Notes: generated by a model from the sequence alone, not told the origin. A DNA stretch of 64,000 nucleotides from Phycisphaerales bacterium (GCA_016742075.1 JACVCL010000001.1:1-64000), one strand, 5' to 3'. Shown: positions 16,266 through 25,453, numbered from the stretch's first letter. Numbers and translations are program-made.

Positions 16266-17648
16266 CTACCGGTGCGTGTCGGTGCTGTCGTGCGGGCCGA
16301 TGGGCAGAAAGTCCTTGGCCCGGCCCTCGCCCCACGCTCGGAACCGCGGCCAGAAGACCTCGCGGATGAGGATCTTGAGGCACGCCGCCGCGGGGATGGC
16401 CAGCAGCAGGCCGTACACACCGGCGAGCACGCCGCCCGAAAGCGAGGCGAAGAGCACCGTCGGCGTGTCCATGTCCGTCCGCTTGCCCTGGATGATCGGG
16501 GTCAGCAGGTAGTCGTCGACGGCCTGCCCCGCGAAGTACACGAACGCCGGGGCGAACATGATCCACCACCAGGCCGATCGCCACCCGGTCGGCGGGTCGA
16601 GCCACATGAGCAGGATCGCGATCGGCACTCCGATCACGCTGAGGAACGGCACAAGGGCGAGCAGACCGATGAGGATGCCCATGAACACCGCGGCGGGCAG
16701 CCCGATGAGCCAGTACAGGATCGAGTACTGCACAATCTGGATGCCGCAGATCAACAGCCGCCCGCGGACGAACCCGGCGACCACGGCGTCCATCTTGCGG
16801 ACCAGGTCGAACACCGTGGCCCGGTTCCTCTCCGGGATCAGGCCCCCGGTGAAGCTCAGCACCCGGGCGTAGCCCGAACAGACAAAGAAGAAGAAAAATG
16901 CGGTGATGAACACGCCGAATCCGATGCGTGTGAGCCATTCGAGGCTCTTCACGAACGACACGACCACGTTGCCGCCGGTCGCCACCGACGACTTGAGAAT
17001 CTGCTCGGCGTTGTCCCTCAGCCACTGCGTGGCGAACTGCATGTCCTCGCTCTCGACCTCGCCGGCGGCGTAGCGGGCAACCGACTGCCAGCCGCTGGAG
17101 CGGATTTTGTTCATCTCGCCCAGGGCCTTCTCGTAGTTCTCGTTGCTGGTCAGCCGGGCTTTGAACTCGGGGTCGGTCTGCAGACGCTCCATGAACTGGG
17201 CGCCGGTGAGGGGGCGTCCGTCCTCGCCCGTCACCGTCTGCCGCACGGCGTTCATCGCGCCGGAATACGCCGAGACGTGGATGACATTCTGCGCCACCGA
17301 CCGGGTGAAGGCGATCCCCTGCACGACCCCGAAGGTCAGCGCGACGCCGAGGGGCACCAGGATGGTGGCGGCGGCCAGCACGACGATCGCAACCGCCGCG
17401 CCGGGCCGGCTCAGCCAGCGGAACCGTCCGGTTGCCCAGCCCACGAGGGGCTCGAAGAGGTAGGCAAGCCCCAGAGCCAGCAGCAGCGGCACCGTCACGA
17501 AGCTCAGGACGTACCCGAGGTAGATCACCCCCACCACCACGGCGATGACGAGCATGTCGCGGACCCACTGGATCTGCCACAGGTGGGTGCGCTGCCAGGC
17601 GGGTCGTTCGTCGCGGGGCTGTTGGCCGGCGGTGGGCAAGTCGGGCAT
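16266..17648 (-). CDS. AI-2E family transporter (PerM/TqsA-like)
   Basis: 460 residues, an integral inner-membrane protein with about eight hydrophobic segments: a pair near residues 35-80, one near 87-112, and a C-terminal cluster between about 240 and 430. The conserved C-terminal core includes LIGLLALVPFLSVIGVPIAI, DDYLLTPIIQGKRTDM and a SLSGGVLAGVYGLLLAIPAAA stretch. Family members export diverse small molecules or act as Na+/H+ antiporters; only a few handle autoinducer 2, so the substrate is unknown. The large hydrophilic region (about 130-230) faces the periplasm. The ATG at 17648 has a TAGGTT hexamer 6 nt upstream. Confidence 0.9.
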   Translation of the reverse strand: MPDLPTAGQQPRDERPAWQRTHLWQIQWVRDMLVIAVVVGVIYLGYVLSFVTVPLLLALGLAYLFEPLVGWATGRFRWLSRPGAAVAIVVLAAATILVPLGVALTFGVVQGIAFTRSVAQNVIHVSAYSGAMNAVRQTVTGEDGRPLTGAQFMERLQTDPEFKARLTSNENYEKALGEMNKIRSSGWQSVARYAAGEVESEDMQFATQWLRDNAEQILKSSVATGGNVVVSFVKSLEWLTRIGFGVFITAFFFFFVCSGYARVLSFTGGLIPERNRATVFDLVRKMDAVVAGFVRGRLLICGIQIVQYSILYWLIGLPAAVFMGILIGLLALVPFLSVIGVPIAILLMWLDPPTGWRSAWWWIMFAPAFVYFAGQAVDDYLLTPIIQGKRTDMDTPTVLFASLSGGVLAGVYGLLLAIPAAACLKILIREVFWPRFRAWGEGRAKDFLPIGPHDSTDTHR

Positions 17649-17660
17649 GGTGAAAACCTA
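17649..17660 (-). promoter_or_regulatory. -10-like TAGGTT, leaderless start of AI-2E gene
   Basis: TAGGTT (17660 to 17655, minus strand) ends 6 nt before the ATG at 17648. There is no Shine-Dalgarno site. Confidence 0.45.
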
Positions 17661-17745
17661 CCAAACCCGCCGATCTCGGGCCCGATCGGAGGGGCAGCCA
17701 TGCCGCGGCGGCTGTGCTTCGGATTGAGCGTGGTGGCGCCGCCGA

Positions 17746-18156
17746 TCAGGCGACGCCCAACTCGGCCCCGAAGGCCTCGTCGAACTCGTACACGGCCTCG
17801 AAGTCTTCGATGCTGTCAGAGTCGGTCTTGCGCATCAGCCCGGCCTCAACGAGGATGAACACGATCCGGCCGAAGTCCTCGGTCCGCCGAATGCCCCACG
17901 AGGCCAGAACGGTCCGGGCCAGGCGCCCGAACTGCGAAAGCGCGTATTCACGAAGCCCGATGCATAGCTCCTGGCCCGACACGTGCCGGCCGCCATCGGT
18001 CTCCTCGAGCTCCGCGGTGTCGTTCTGCTCGCGTTTCTCGACGATGCGCTCGACGGTGTGGCGAAGGCCGCCCTGAACGAAGGCAAAGGCCGCCGGCGGG
18101 AACCGCCCGGCGTGCGGCTTGATCTGATCCCAGAGCAGCGCGATCTCGGCGTTCAA
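17746..18156 (-). CDS. Minf_1886 family protein
   Basis: 136 residues. The RHVSGQELCIGLREYALSQF segment (about 57-76), the VLASWGIRRTEDFGRIVF segment (about 83-100) and the acidic YEFDEAF tail match the Minf_1886 family, small cytosolic proteins frequent in planctomycetes and verrucomicrobia. No function is established. The start is a TTG with GGAG 9 nt upstream. No cysteine pair or metal motif is evident. It lies in the same direction as, and 93 bp after, the glycosylase gene. Confidence 0.8.
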   Translation of the reverse strand: MNAEIALLWDQIKPHAGRFPPAAFAFVQGGLRHTVERIVEKREQNDTAELEETDGGRHVSGQELCIGLREYALSQFGRLARTVLASWGIRRTEDFGRIVFILVEAGLMRKTDSDSIEDFEAVYEFDEAFGAELGVA

Positions 18157-18249
18157 TCCAGATCACTCCAGCGAGGCGAACGGCCGGGCCGTCGGGGCCC
18201 GGTCGGCGGGAATGCTATCGGTCAGAACCCCCGGATCAACTCGAAGTTG

Positions 18250-18906
18250 TCAACCGGGCCCGCCCCGCCCGACGCGACCCGGGCGGCTCGTGTGCGGGTT
18301 GCCGGCCAGCCAGAATCTGAGCGGTTTCGCGGCCCAATCCCCCGCCGAGTCGATGCCGATCCGGGGGCCTCTCGACGGGCGCTCGCCCGGCCGGATCCGC
18401 TGGGGCCCCCTTTCGAGGAGCAGCGGCGACGCCCGGTCGGTGAGGTCCAAGAGATTGTGGCGGCGGGTGACATCCAGGGCCTGAGTCAGGCGGGCCGGGC
18501 CCGAGCACAGGAGGTGGTCCGGGGGCGTCGCCCCGCCGCTGGCCGCCCGGTGCTGCCGCATCCGCGACAGGCCCTCCAGCGGTTCCAGGGCCCGGAGGAG
18601 CACCGCGACGGGCTGCCCCGCGCGGCCGCACACCACGTTGAAACAGAAGTGCATGCCGTACGTGAAGTACACGTACGCCGTCCCCGGCTCGGCGTACATC
18701 GCCTCGTTCCGCTCGGTGCGGCGTCCGCCGAAACTGTGCGAGGCCCGGTCGCGCGCCCCGACGTACGCCTCCGTCTCAACGATACGTCCGGCCAGCCGTT
18801 CCCCGGTGTCAAGCACACGAACGAGCGTGCAGCCGAGCAGACCCCGCGCCAGGGCGACGGGGCCGATCGCAAAGTCGGGGCGTTTCAGGCGGTAGTGGTC
18901 AGGCAT
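18250..18906 (-). CDS. mpg: DNA-3-methyladenine glycosylase (AAG/MPG family)
   Basis: 218 residues, close to the family's usual length. Hallmarks are ETEAYVGARDRASHSFGGR (about 44-62; the catalytic Glu lies here), the YVYFTYGMHFCFNVVCG stretch, LRALEP, CSGPARLTQALDVT, and the closing RFWLAGNPHTSRP. It removes alkylated purines such as 3-methyladenine from DNA as the first step of base excision repair. Its start overlaps the end of ccsBA by 8 nt, so it is probably co-transcribed and translationally coupled with the cytochrome c maturation gene, although the functions are unrelated. Confidence 0.95.
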   Translation of the reverse strand: MPDHYRLKRPDFAIGPVALARGLLGCTLVRVLDTGERLAGRIVETEAYVGARDRASHSFGGRRTERNEAMYAEPGTAYVYFTYGMHFCFNVVCGRAGQPVAVLLRALEPLEGLSRMRQHRAASGGATPPDHLLCSGPARLTQALDVTRRHNLLDLTDRASPLLLERGPQRIRPGERPSRGPRIGIDSAGDWAAKPLRFWLAGNPHTSRPGRVGRGGPG

Positions 18907-21727
18907 AGGCGTGCAGGCTGTTCAGCAGCAGGTTGACGCCAAAGTAGCTCCAGAGCATCACCGCGAGGCCCAGCAGTCCGAGGAGGGCGGTCGCGGCCGG
19001 GCTGGCCCGGGATCCCCGCGTGGCCCGGTGGTGCACCATCGCGAGGTAGACCAGCCACGTGATCAACGCCCAGGTCTCTTTGGGGTCGAACGCCCACCAC
19101 CGCCCCCAAGCGTGGTCGGCCCACCAGGCGCCGAGAAGGATGCCCACACCCAGCGTGCAGCAGACCAGCGATCCGAGCCGGGCCGTGGCCCGATCGAGGG
19201 TTTCGAGGCGATCGCGGCTCGCACCCCACGCGCGGGCCACGACCCACGCGGCCGACGACACGCCCGCCAGAGCCGACATCGCGTGGGAGACGAGCAGCGT
19301 GCCCACGTGGTACTGCAGAAGCCCCGACGTCGCGAGAATGCCCGCCTCGGGCTCGATCGGTCGGCCCGGGATCGGAAGGTGCGCGCCGGCCAGGAGCGCC
19401 ACCGCCGCGACGAACCCCCCCGCCGCCCCGAACCGCGGCCGGCCCCGCCGCAGCCCCGCCAGAACACCGACCGCCGCGGCGGCCACCGAGAGCCCGATCA
19501 TCGACTCAAACTGGTTCTGTATGGGCAGCCGTCCAGCTATCAGCCATCGCAGGCCGAACCCCCCCACCGCGAGCGTAGTTCCGACGGCCAGCACCAGCCA
19601 GCCCAGCCGGGCCATCAGGCCTTGCCGCGGAGTGCCGTCCCGCGACCGCCCGGCGAGCAGCAGCATGGCGGCACCGGCGAGCAGCGTCCAAGCCGCGGCG
19701 CTAAACAGCGGAGCGGGGCCAAGTCGGCACTCGACGTTCAGCCGTAAATCACGGAGCGCAACCGACCGTGGGCCTACGGCCGACGCGAGGGCGAAGGCCT
19801 CACGAAGAGCTTCGGCCAAGGCCACGCCGTGGCGGCTATCCAGCGCTCGCTCGACGGCCGCCCACGCGGCTCGGGGCCGCTCGGGCAGGTCTGAATCCCA
19901 CCATGTGAACCAGCGGGGCTGCCGGTCTGCGGCGTCGGCCGCGTGAATCATCGCCCACCGATCGTGCAGCGACCCGACTATGTCGAGGCGGGCTTCGAGC
20001 ACGCCCAGAGCGGCCCGGGTGCGGACCGACGCCTCGGTGCTGGCAGCCGCCGCGCCCGGAAGCCTCATCCGCAAGTCGGTCGGAGAGATGCCTGATCCCT
20101 GGATACCGAGCAGACGCCGGGCACCCGGGTCCTCCACAGCGATGATGGGCCAACCGAGCGCATCGTCTCTCGCGAGCGTGATCGTGAGCAGCGTCGCGCT
20201 GGCGCTGCCCGTGCCCAGTTCGGCCGACAGAGACGCCGGGACATCCGACCACCCGAGCGATCGCAGTGTCTCGCTCGCCATGGTCTCGATGGGCGCCAGA
20301 CGACCGTTGTGCAGCACCGGCGCGGCCCGATCGGCCGCCTCGGCGGCCATGCCGATCCATCGGTAGTCCGCGGGCAAGCCCGCCCTTGCGGGGGCGGCCG
20401 CGAGCACGATGACCGTGAAACATGCCGCGATCGCTCCCAGCCCGGCCGGAGACGCCCGGCGGCTCCACCGCTCGAAAATCGGCCTGATCAGGGCCGACCA
20501 CACCAGCCCCACGCCGATCATCCATCCCCCCAGGGCGATCAGCCGCACACCGGGGTCGTTACCCACGGCCAGTGTGTTGTGCCTCACCCGGGGCCGATCG
20601 AGCAGCCCGGCCCGCACCAACTGCCGTGTCGCGATCCAGGTTGACGAATCCCACCCCGCCTGGCTCAGTTTCCATCGACCGCCCATGAGCTCGGCCAGCC
20701 AGCCTTCGTGGGCCATCGGGAGCGTGAGCGGGCGGTTGAGGCTGATCGTCTCGACCGAGACCGATCCATCGGCATGTCGCACCACGACCTCAGATACAAA
20801 GTCACGGGGCACTTCACCCCCCCACTGTCTCCCGGCACCCCCTCCGTCGGCGGCCGGATCCGCCCGGCGATTGAATGGGATCATCTCGAACGACCGGAGC
20901 GAGATCGCGGCCGGAAGCCGGCGTTGGCGCGGCTGGAACCGCATCTGCAGGTCTACGCCATCACCAAGGCGCACCACGGTCGGGCCGGTTCCCAGATCGC
21001 CGAAGGGGACCCGCGCGCGAAGGCCCGCCCCCGACCCGGGCCCGCGGCCCTCGACGATGAGCGCAGCACTGCGGAAAGGACTGCCCGGAGCGCTGTCGCG
21101 CTCGTCCGCACCTGACCACTCGATCACCACGTCGAGGTCCATCCCTCGAACACGTGCATCCGCTGTCTCGGGAAGAGCGATCGAAACCCGTTGCTGCCCG
21201 TCGCTCGGCCGCCTCGGCAGCCCGCCACGCCCCAGCGGCAGTGGGATGTCGACCGTCGGACCCCCGTCGGCACGCTCGATGGCGAGCGACACCCCCGTCT
21301 TGTCGGCGAAGAGCACGGAGTCGGGCCCTTCCGCTCCGCCGGCGGCCGGATCCGCGGCGAGAAGGACCACGTGCCCTTCGATCTTGTGCGTCGCGTAGTA
21401 CGCAGCGCCGATCGCCAGTATCGCCACCCCCCAGTGGGCGAGCAGCACGCCGAGACTCATCCACCCGACGGCGATCCGTCGCGCCGTGCTGGCGAGCATG
21501 TTCACCACCAGCAGAAGCAGCAACCCCACAAACGGCCACGCCGCGTACCACTCCCCCTCGGTCATCTGCAGGCCGCTCGATGCCCAGATCGGCAGCCCCG
21601 CGGGCGTACCCATCAACCCCCCGGCCGGAAGCGACCCCAAGGCCCCCCAGAGCCCGATCATGACGAGCAGCCCGTACCCGAGTCGCATGCTTGCCAGAAA
21701 GCGGGTGATGGCCCCAAGCAGCTTCAT
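18899..21727 (-). CDS. ccsBA: Fused cytochrome c maturation protein CcsBA (ResB-CcsA)
   Basis: 942 residues, the fused System II heme-handling protein. The N-terminal half is ResB-like: membrane segments near 15-35, 62-80 and 92-110, then a large periplasmic domain. Near residue 460 is the linker typical of fused forms, with NGRLAPIETMASETLRSLG (about 474-492). The C-terminal half is CcsA-like with about eight membrane segments and the heme-binding WWD-type motif WGRWWAFDPKETWALITW (about 862-880), plus conserved His residues in LQYHVGTLLVSHAM and MVHHR. It exports heme and attaches it to CXXCH apocytochromes outside the membrane. Its start overlaps the end of the amidohydrolase gene by 4 nt and its end overlaps mpg by 8 nt, making a three-gene operon. 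Confidence 0.92.
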   Translation of the reverse strand: MKLLGAITRFLASMRLGYGLLVMIGLWGALGSLPAGGLMGTPAGLPIWASSGLQMTEGEWYAAWPFVGLLLLLVVNMLASTARRIAVGWMSLGVLLAHWGVAILAIGAAYYATHKIEGHVVLLAADPAAGGAEGPDSVLFADKTGVSLAIERADGGPTVDIPLPLGRGGLPRRPSDGQQRVSIALPETADARVRGMDLDVVIEWSGADERDSAPGSPFRSAALIVEGRGPGSGAGLRARVPFGDLGTGPTVVRLGDGVDLQMRFQPRQRRLPAAISLRSFEMIPFNRRADPAADGGGAGRQWGGEVPRDFVSEVVVRHADGSVSVETISLNRPLTLPMAHEGWLAELMGGRWKLSQAGWDSSTWIATRQLVRAGLLDRPRVRHNTLAVGNDPGVRLIALGGWMIGVGLVWSALIRPIFERWSRRASPAGLGAIAACFTVIVLAAAPARAGLPADYRWIGMAAEAADRAAPVLHNGRLAPIETMASETLRSLGWSDVPASLSAELGTGSASATLLTITLARDDALGWPIIAVEDPGARRLLGIQGSGISPTDLRMRLPGAAAASTEASVRTRAALGVLEARLDIVGSLHDRWAMIHAADAADRQPRWFTWWDSDLPERPRAAWAAVERALDSRHGVALAEALREAFALASAVGPRSVALRDLRLNVECRLGPAPLFSAAAWTLLAGAAMLLLAGRSRDGTPRQGLMARLGWLVLAVGTTLAVGGFGLRWLIAGRLPIQNQFESMIGLSVAAAAVGVLAGLRRGRPRFGAAGGFVAAVALLAGAHLPIPGRPIEPEAGILATSGLLQYHVGTLLVSHAMSALAGVSSAAWVVARAWGASRDRLETLDRATARLGSLVCCTLGVGILLGAWWADHAWGRWWAFDPKETWALITWLVYLAMVHHRATRGSRASPAATALLGLLGLAVMLWSYFGVNLLLNSLHAYA

Positions 21728-23112
21728 CCCGGCGGCTCCAGCAACCGCACCCCGGGCTCACGCGGTCGGCCCCGCGACGAGGCGACCCGCTCGGCGGGCG
21801 GCCGCGTCGGATCTGTACCCCTCACGTCAACGGCCGCGATGCCCGCCACCCCCCCGCTGCCGCCGGTGCCTCGGCGGTCGAAGCAGAACAACGCCGGATC
21901 AATCCCCAGCGCCCGCGCACCGTTCACGGTGGCCATCTTCAGGAGCGTGACGGGATCGGTCGCATCGCGACGCCACAGGTAGCGGATCTCGTCGAGGGTC
22001 GAGAGGCGGTCGGCCTCTTCAGCCGGCAGGTTGACCACCGAGTCGGTGCCGAGGCACACGTTGATGCCGGCCGAGAGCATCTCGCGGTACCGATGGGGTC
22101 CGAAGGTCTCATGGTGCAGGAAGTACGCCGAGCATCGTGGGCAGTAGGCGATGCTGGTCCCGGACCGGGCCAGCACCTCGATGGCCTCGTCGGTCGCATC
22201 GTTGACGTGCGCCACCAGCCATGGCCGGGCGGCGAGAACACCGCCCAGGTGCGCCACCGGATGCACGCCCCGGCCGATCTCCTCCAGCGCCGCGGCATCC
22301 CACTTGCCGAGTGTTTCGAGCAGCGACCGCACCGTCCCGGTGCCGGCGGCTATGAACTCCCGCTCTTCGGGATTCTCCGCCAGGTGCGTGGTGAGAGGGA
22401 TGTTCAGCCGCCCGGCCAACTCGCCGGCATCCCGATAGAGCCGCAGGCCGGCCGAGTAGGGCGCGTGCGGCGAGAGCCCGAGCCGGACCCGTCCGCCCGG
22501 CCCCGATCTGGGCTCAGATGAAATCACCTGATTGATTGCAGCAGCAGCCCCCTCCTGTGCACTCCCAACCCCGAAGAACTCGACATACGACACCCCCCAT
22601 CCCCCCCACCACCCATCATCGGCCGAGTCGCCCCCGGCACCCCGGGGCCACGGGGTGCTCATCACCCGGTAGGGCTCCAGACGACCCACGCCCGCGATAT
22701 CGCCGATGGCCAGGACGCCGCCGGCAACCGACCGCCGGAGGCCGTCCCGCACCGACGCGGCGATCGCCTGAGGCTCTCGCGCTCGGTTGCGGATGATGAT
22801 GCCGCCCCAGCCGGCGAATCCGAGTGTCGGGTCATACGGCTGGGGGCCAATGTGGGTCAGATCGAGATGCGTATGGGCATTGACCAGAGCCGGGACTAGC
22901 ACCGTTCCCGGCCCGTGGTCCCGCGGGGCAGCCGACCGGGCGAGGTCGGTGCCGGCGATCTCCGCCGCCCGCCCGGCGGCCAGGACCCGGACCCGAGCCG
23001 GGGTACCGGGCCGCCCCTGGATCCAAGCCGCCAACACGGCCCCGGGGGCCGCCGCCATGCCCGTTCCGTCCGCGACGCCCGCGGCCAGCTCCAGCACCAG
23101 CCGTTCGTTCAC
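21724..23112 (-). CDS. Amidohydrolase, possible aminodeoxyfutalosine deaminase
   Basis: About 462 residues. Metal-dependent hydrolase motifs: NAHTHLDLTHIG, GLSPHAPYSAGL, TTHLAENPEEREF (Glu/His pair), LVAHVNDATDEAI, YCPRCSAYF and LGTDSVVNLP (Asp). This is the guanine deaminase/chlorohydrolase-like group; the SPHAPYS and TTHLAE motifs recall MqnX, the aminodeoxyfutalosine deaminase of the futalosine menaquinone pathway. Since the next gene is ccsBA (respiratory), that role is plausible but unproven; no other mqn gene is seen. I prefer the GTG at 23112 (GGAG 9 nt upstream) over the codons at 23226 or 23208, because the extra N-terminal 38 residues are Arg/Pro-rich and not family-like. The C-terminal 45 residues are a low-complexity tail. 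Confidence 0.75.
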   Translation of the reverse strand: MNERLVLELAAGVADGTGMAAAPGAVLAAWIQGRPGTPARVRVLAAGRAAEIAGTDLARSAAPRDHGPGTVLVPALVNAHTHLDLTHIGPQPYDPTLGFAGWGGIIIRNRAREPQAIAASVRDGLRRSVAGGVLAIGDIAGVGRLEPYRVMSTPWPRGAGGDSADDGWWGGWGVSYVEFFGVGSAQEGAAAAINQVISSEPRSGPGGRVRLGLSPHAPYSAGLRLYRDAGELAGRLNIPLTTHLAENPEEREFIAAGTGTVRSLLETLGKWDAAALEEIGRGVHPVAHLGGVLAARPWLVAHVNDATDEAIEVLARSGTSIAYCPRCSAYFLHHETFGPHRYREMLSAGINVCLGTDSVVNLPAEEADRLSTLDEIRYLWRRDATDPVTLLKMATVNGARALGIDPALFCFDRRGTGGSGGVAGIAAVDVRGTDPTRPPAERVASSRGRPREPGVRLLEPPG

Positions 23113-23294
23113 GCGGATCGGCTCCGAGAAAAGGGCCCTTGGTGGGTGAAAAACCGCCCGAGTTCGCCGCCGGTTCGGCCGATAACGGTATCCTGTTTCC
23201 TCCACCATCGATACCCCCGGCCGCAACGGAAGCGGCGGTCACCCGAGCCCGGACGCGCGGCCACGCCGAGCGTCGCCCCCAGTACGAGGCCCCC

Positions 23295-24173
23295 ATGCCG
23301 ATGAATACCCGACACATCTCCCTGATCGCTCTGGCCCTCTCCCCCGCGCTGCTGACCGGGTGCGTGGGCCAGCGGACGCACGACGCCGCGGTCGGTAGCA
23401 ATGAAACGCTCGCGGCCCGCAACGAGGAGCTGGTCCAGCAGTTGGAGACCTGCAACCGCAACGCGTCGCAGAAAGACGCCCGCATCGCCCAGCTGGAGGC
23501 CGAGAACGCCAACCTGGCGCGTCTGAACGGCGAGCTCGGCGGCTCGGCCGGCCGCTTGCAGGGCCGGCTCGACGAGCTGGGCCGGCGCCTCGACGGCTTC
23601 AACCTGGCGGCGGTCGACCCGACGACCGACCGCGCGCTCGCCGAGCTGGCCGCCCGCTACCCCGGCCTGATGACGTACGACCCGACGCAGGGCAAGGTCA
23701 TGTTCAACGCCGACCTCACCTTCGCGAGCGGCTCGGCGGACGTTCAGCCGCAGGCTCGTGAATCTCTGCGTCAGCTGGCGGGCATCATGCAGCAGGTCGG
23801 CGGGTCGTACGAGCTCCGCATCATCGGGCACACCGACTCTCAGCGTATCTCCCGCGCCGAGACCCGGCAGCGTTACGGCACCAACAGCATGCTGTCGGCC
23901 GCCCGGGCGATCTCGGTCCGCGACGTTCTGCAGCAGAACGGCATGGCGCCCGACCGACTGATGTTCGGCGGGTTCGGCGAGTACCGCCCGGCGGTGCAGA
24001 ACACCTCCTCGGGCAACACGCCGGCCAACCGGCGGGTCGAGATCTACGTGGCGCCCTACACCGGCACCGGCCTGACGGCCGCCGCGGCCGAGGGCGGCGG
24101 TTCGGCCGAGACGGTCAACCCCAAGACGGGCGCGCCGGCGCCGGCCAAGAAGCCGGAGTTCCCGGTCAAGTAA
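23295..24173 (+). CDS. OmpA/Pal-like outer-membrane lipoprotein
   Basis: About 292 residues from the ATG at 23295 (an ATG two codons later is equally possible). A lipoprotein signal peptide ends at the lipobox LLTGC (Cys near 23). A coiled coil follows (about 35-105). The OmpA C-terminal peptidoglycan-binding domain spans about 140-255, with SGSADVQPQARESLRQLA, IIGHTDSQRISRAETRQRYG, LSAARAISVRDVL and NTPANRRVEIYV. It should tether the outer membrane to the cell wall, as Pal does. Peptidoglycan binding has family support; planctomycetes do make peptidoglycan. The tail is Pro/Ala/Lys-rich. A strong terminator follows. Confidence 0.9.
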   Translation: MPMNTRHISLIALALSPALLTGCVGQRTHDAAVGSNETLAARNEELVQQLETCNRNASQKDARIAQLEAENANLARLNGELGGSAGRLQGRLDELGRRLDGFNLAAVDPTTDRALAELAARYPGLMTYDPTQGKVMFNADLTFASGSADVQPQARESLRQLAGIMQQVGGSYELRIIGHTDSQRISRAETRQRYGTNSMLSAARAISVRDVLQQNGMAPDRLMFGGFGEYRPAVQNTSSGNTPANRRVEIYVAPYTGTGLTAAAAEGGGSAETVNPKTGAPAPAKKPEFPVK

Positions 24174-24210
24174 CGCGTCGCTGACGCCCGGTCCCATGTT
24201 CAAAGATCAG

Positions 24211-24236
24211 GCCCGGCCCCTCGGCCGGGCTTTTTT
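24211..24236 (+). terminator. Rho-independent terminator after OmpA-like gene
   Basis: An 8-bp perfect G+C stem (24211-24218 with 24223-24230), loop CCTC, followed by T6 (24231-24236). Confidence 0.9.
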
Positions 24237-24249
24237 CGTGCCCGGCTGC

Positions 24250-24262
24250 TACGCTCGAACCC
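24250..24262 (+). promoter_or_regulatory. -10-like TACGCT, leaderless start of mlaE-like gene
   Basis: TACGCT (24250-24255) ends 7 nt before the GTG at 24263. It sits just after the terminator of the previous gene, so the permease gene must have its own promoter here. Confidence 0.55.
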
Positions 24263-25087
24263 GTGCTGGGCGCTCTCGAGCAGGCCGTGTCGGTGTTTGG
24301 CCGTCGCGTGATCGACGCCGTGTCGTCGTTCGGGCGCTTCGCGACGTTCGCGGCCCTGTCGCTGTCTGCGGTGCTCACCTCGGCTACGGCCTGGTCGCGG
24401 TGGTCGCGGCTGGGCACGCAGCTGTACCTGATCGGCTCGCGCTCGGTGCCGGTGCTGGGTCTCACCGGCGCGTTTATCGGCGCGATCCTGGCGCTGGAGG
24501 GCTACCCGCAGTTCAGCCTTCTGGGTCAGGAAGCCCGCCTGGGCGCGGTGGTGAACATCTCGATCGTCAAGCAGATCGGTCCGGTGCTGGCCGCGGTGAT
24601 GCTTGCGGGGCGCGTCGGCTGCTCGCTGACGGCCGAGCTGGGCTCGATGCGCGTGACCGACCAGATCGACGCCATGCGCGTGATGGCGGCCGATCCCATC
24701 AAGGTGCTGGTCGCGCCGCGGACCATCGCCTGCGTGCTCATGATCCCCGTGCTCACGGTGGTCTCGAACATCTGCGGGATGTTCGGCTCCTGGCTCGTGA
24801 GCGTTCGGTTCTACGGCGTGTCGCACGAGCTGTACTGGCAGTTCACCGCCGATTTTGTCGGCTGGTACGACGTCTTCAACGGTCTGGTCAAGAGTGTGTT
24901 CTTCGGCGCTGCCATCGCGCTGATCGCCTGTTTCAAGGGCTTTACCTGCAGGCCGGGCGCCCAGGGCGTCGGCCGGGCGACCACCGAGGGCTTCGTCGCG
25001 TCGTTCGTCGCGATCGTCATGATCAACCTCGTGCTCGCCAAGCTGCTCAACGATCTCGACCCTCGCCAGTTCAGCATCTTCGGTTGA
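24263..25087 (+). CDS. mlaE: MlaE-type ABC transporter permease
   Basis: 274 residues with five to six membrane segments. MlaE/YrbE hallmarks: GAFIGAILALEGY (about 73-85), LGAVVNISIVKQIGPVLAAVMLAGRVG, and the cytoplasmic-loop motif AELGSMRVTDQIDAMRVM (about 130-147). Such permeases move phospholipids or other lipids between the membranes with an MlaF-type ATPase and an MCE-domain protein; neither partner gene is nearby, which is unusual because they are normally adjacent. The GTG start has TACGCT 7 nt upstream. The symbol is by family only; the lipid substrate is unknown. Confidence 0.88.
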   Translation: MLGALEQAVSVFGRRVIDAVSSFGRFATFAALSLSAVLTSATAWSRWSRLGTQLYLIGSRSVPVLGLTGAFIGAILALEGYPQFSLLGQEARLGAVVNISIVKQIGPVLAAVMLAGRVGCSLTAELGSMRVTDQIDAMRVMAADPIKVLVAPRTIACVLMIPVLTVVSNICGMFGSWLVSVRFYGVSHELYWQFTADFVGWYDVFNGLVKSVFFGAAIALIACFKGFTCRPGAQGVGRATTEGFVASFVAIVMINLVLAKLLNDLDPRQFSIFG

Positions 25088-25127
25088 CCGCCCGGCCGAC
25101 CCCGGGCCCCGGCGCCAACAATCCCCC

Positions 25128-25442
25128 ATGAACGCCGTCGCCTACACCGTCCGAGCGCACCTGCCCGATGAGGCCACCGCCGACGCCTACGTCGCGTGGC
25201 TCGAGGACGGCCACGTGGACGCGGTCATCCGCGGCGGGGCCCACTCGGCGATGATTGTGCGGCTCGATGCCGACAGCCCCGGGGGGCGGCCTTGTGTCGA
25301 GGTGCGATACGTCTTCTCGACGCGCGAGTTGCTCGACCGCTATTTCGCCGAGCACGCGCCCGCGCTGCGGGCCGAGGGCCTCCGTCTGTTCGGCCCCGAC
25401 AAGGGTGTCCGCATGGAGCGCACGGTCGGGACAATCGTCTAG
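25128..25442 (+). CDS. DUF4286 family protein
   Basis: 104 residues. The pattern matches DUF4286, a small ferredoxin-fold-like cytosolic family: N-terminal AYTVRAHL, then ADAYVAWLEDGHVDAVIRGG (about 18-37), VRYVFSTRELLDRYFAEHAPALR (about 59-81) and a short C-terminal strand. The family has no known reaction. It lies 40 bp after the MlaE-like gene and could share its transcript. Confidence 0.72.
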   Translation: MNAVAYTVRAHLPDEATADAYVAWLEDGHVDAVIRGGAHSAMIVRLDADSPGGRPCVEVRYVFSTRELLDRYFAEHAPALRAEGLRLFGPDKGVRMERTVGTIV

Positions 25443-25453
25443 GTCGCCCTGTC

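Noticed and set aside
14587-17664. 1,025-codon minus-strand open frame spanning ffh and the AI-2E gene
   Set aside because: It runs antisense to ffh and out of frame with the AI-2E protein, and has low-complexity Arg/His content. Both real genes have strong family matches.
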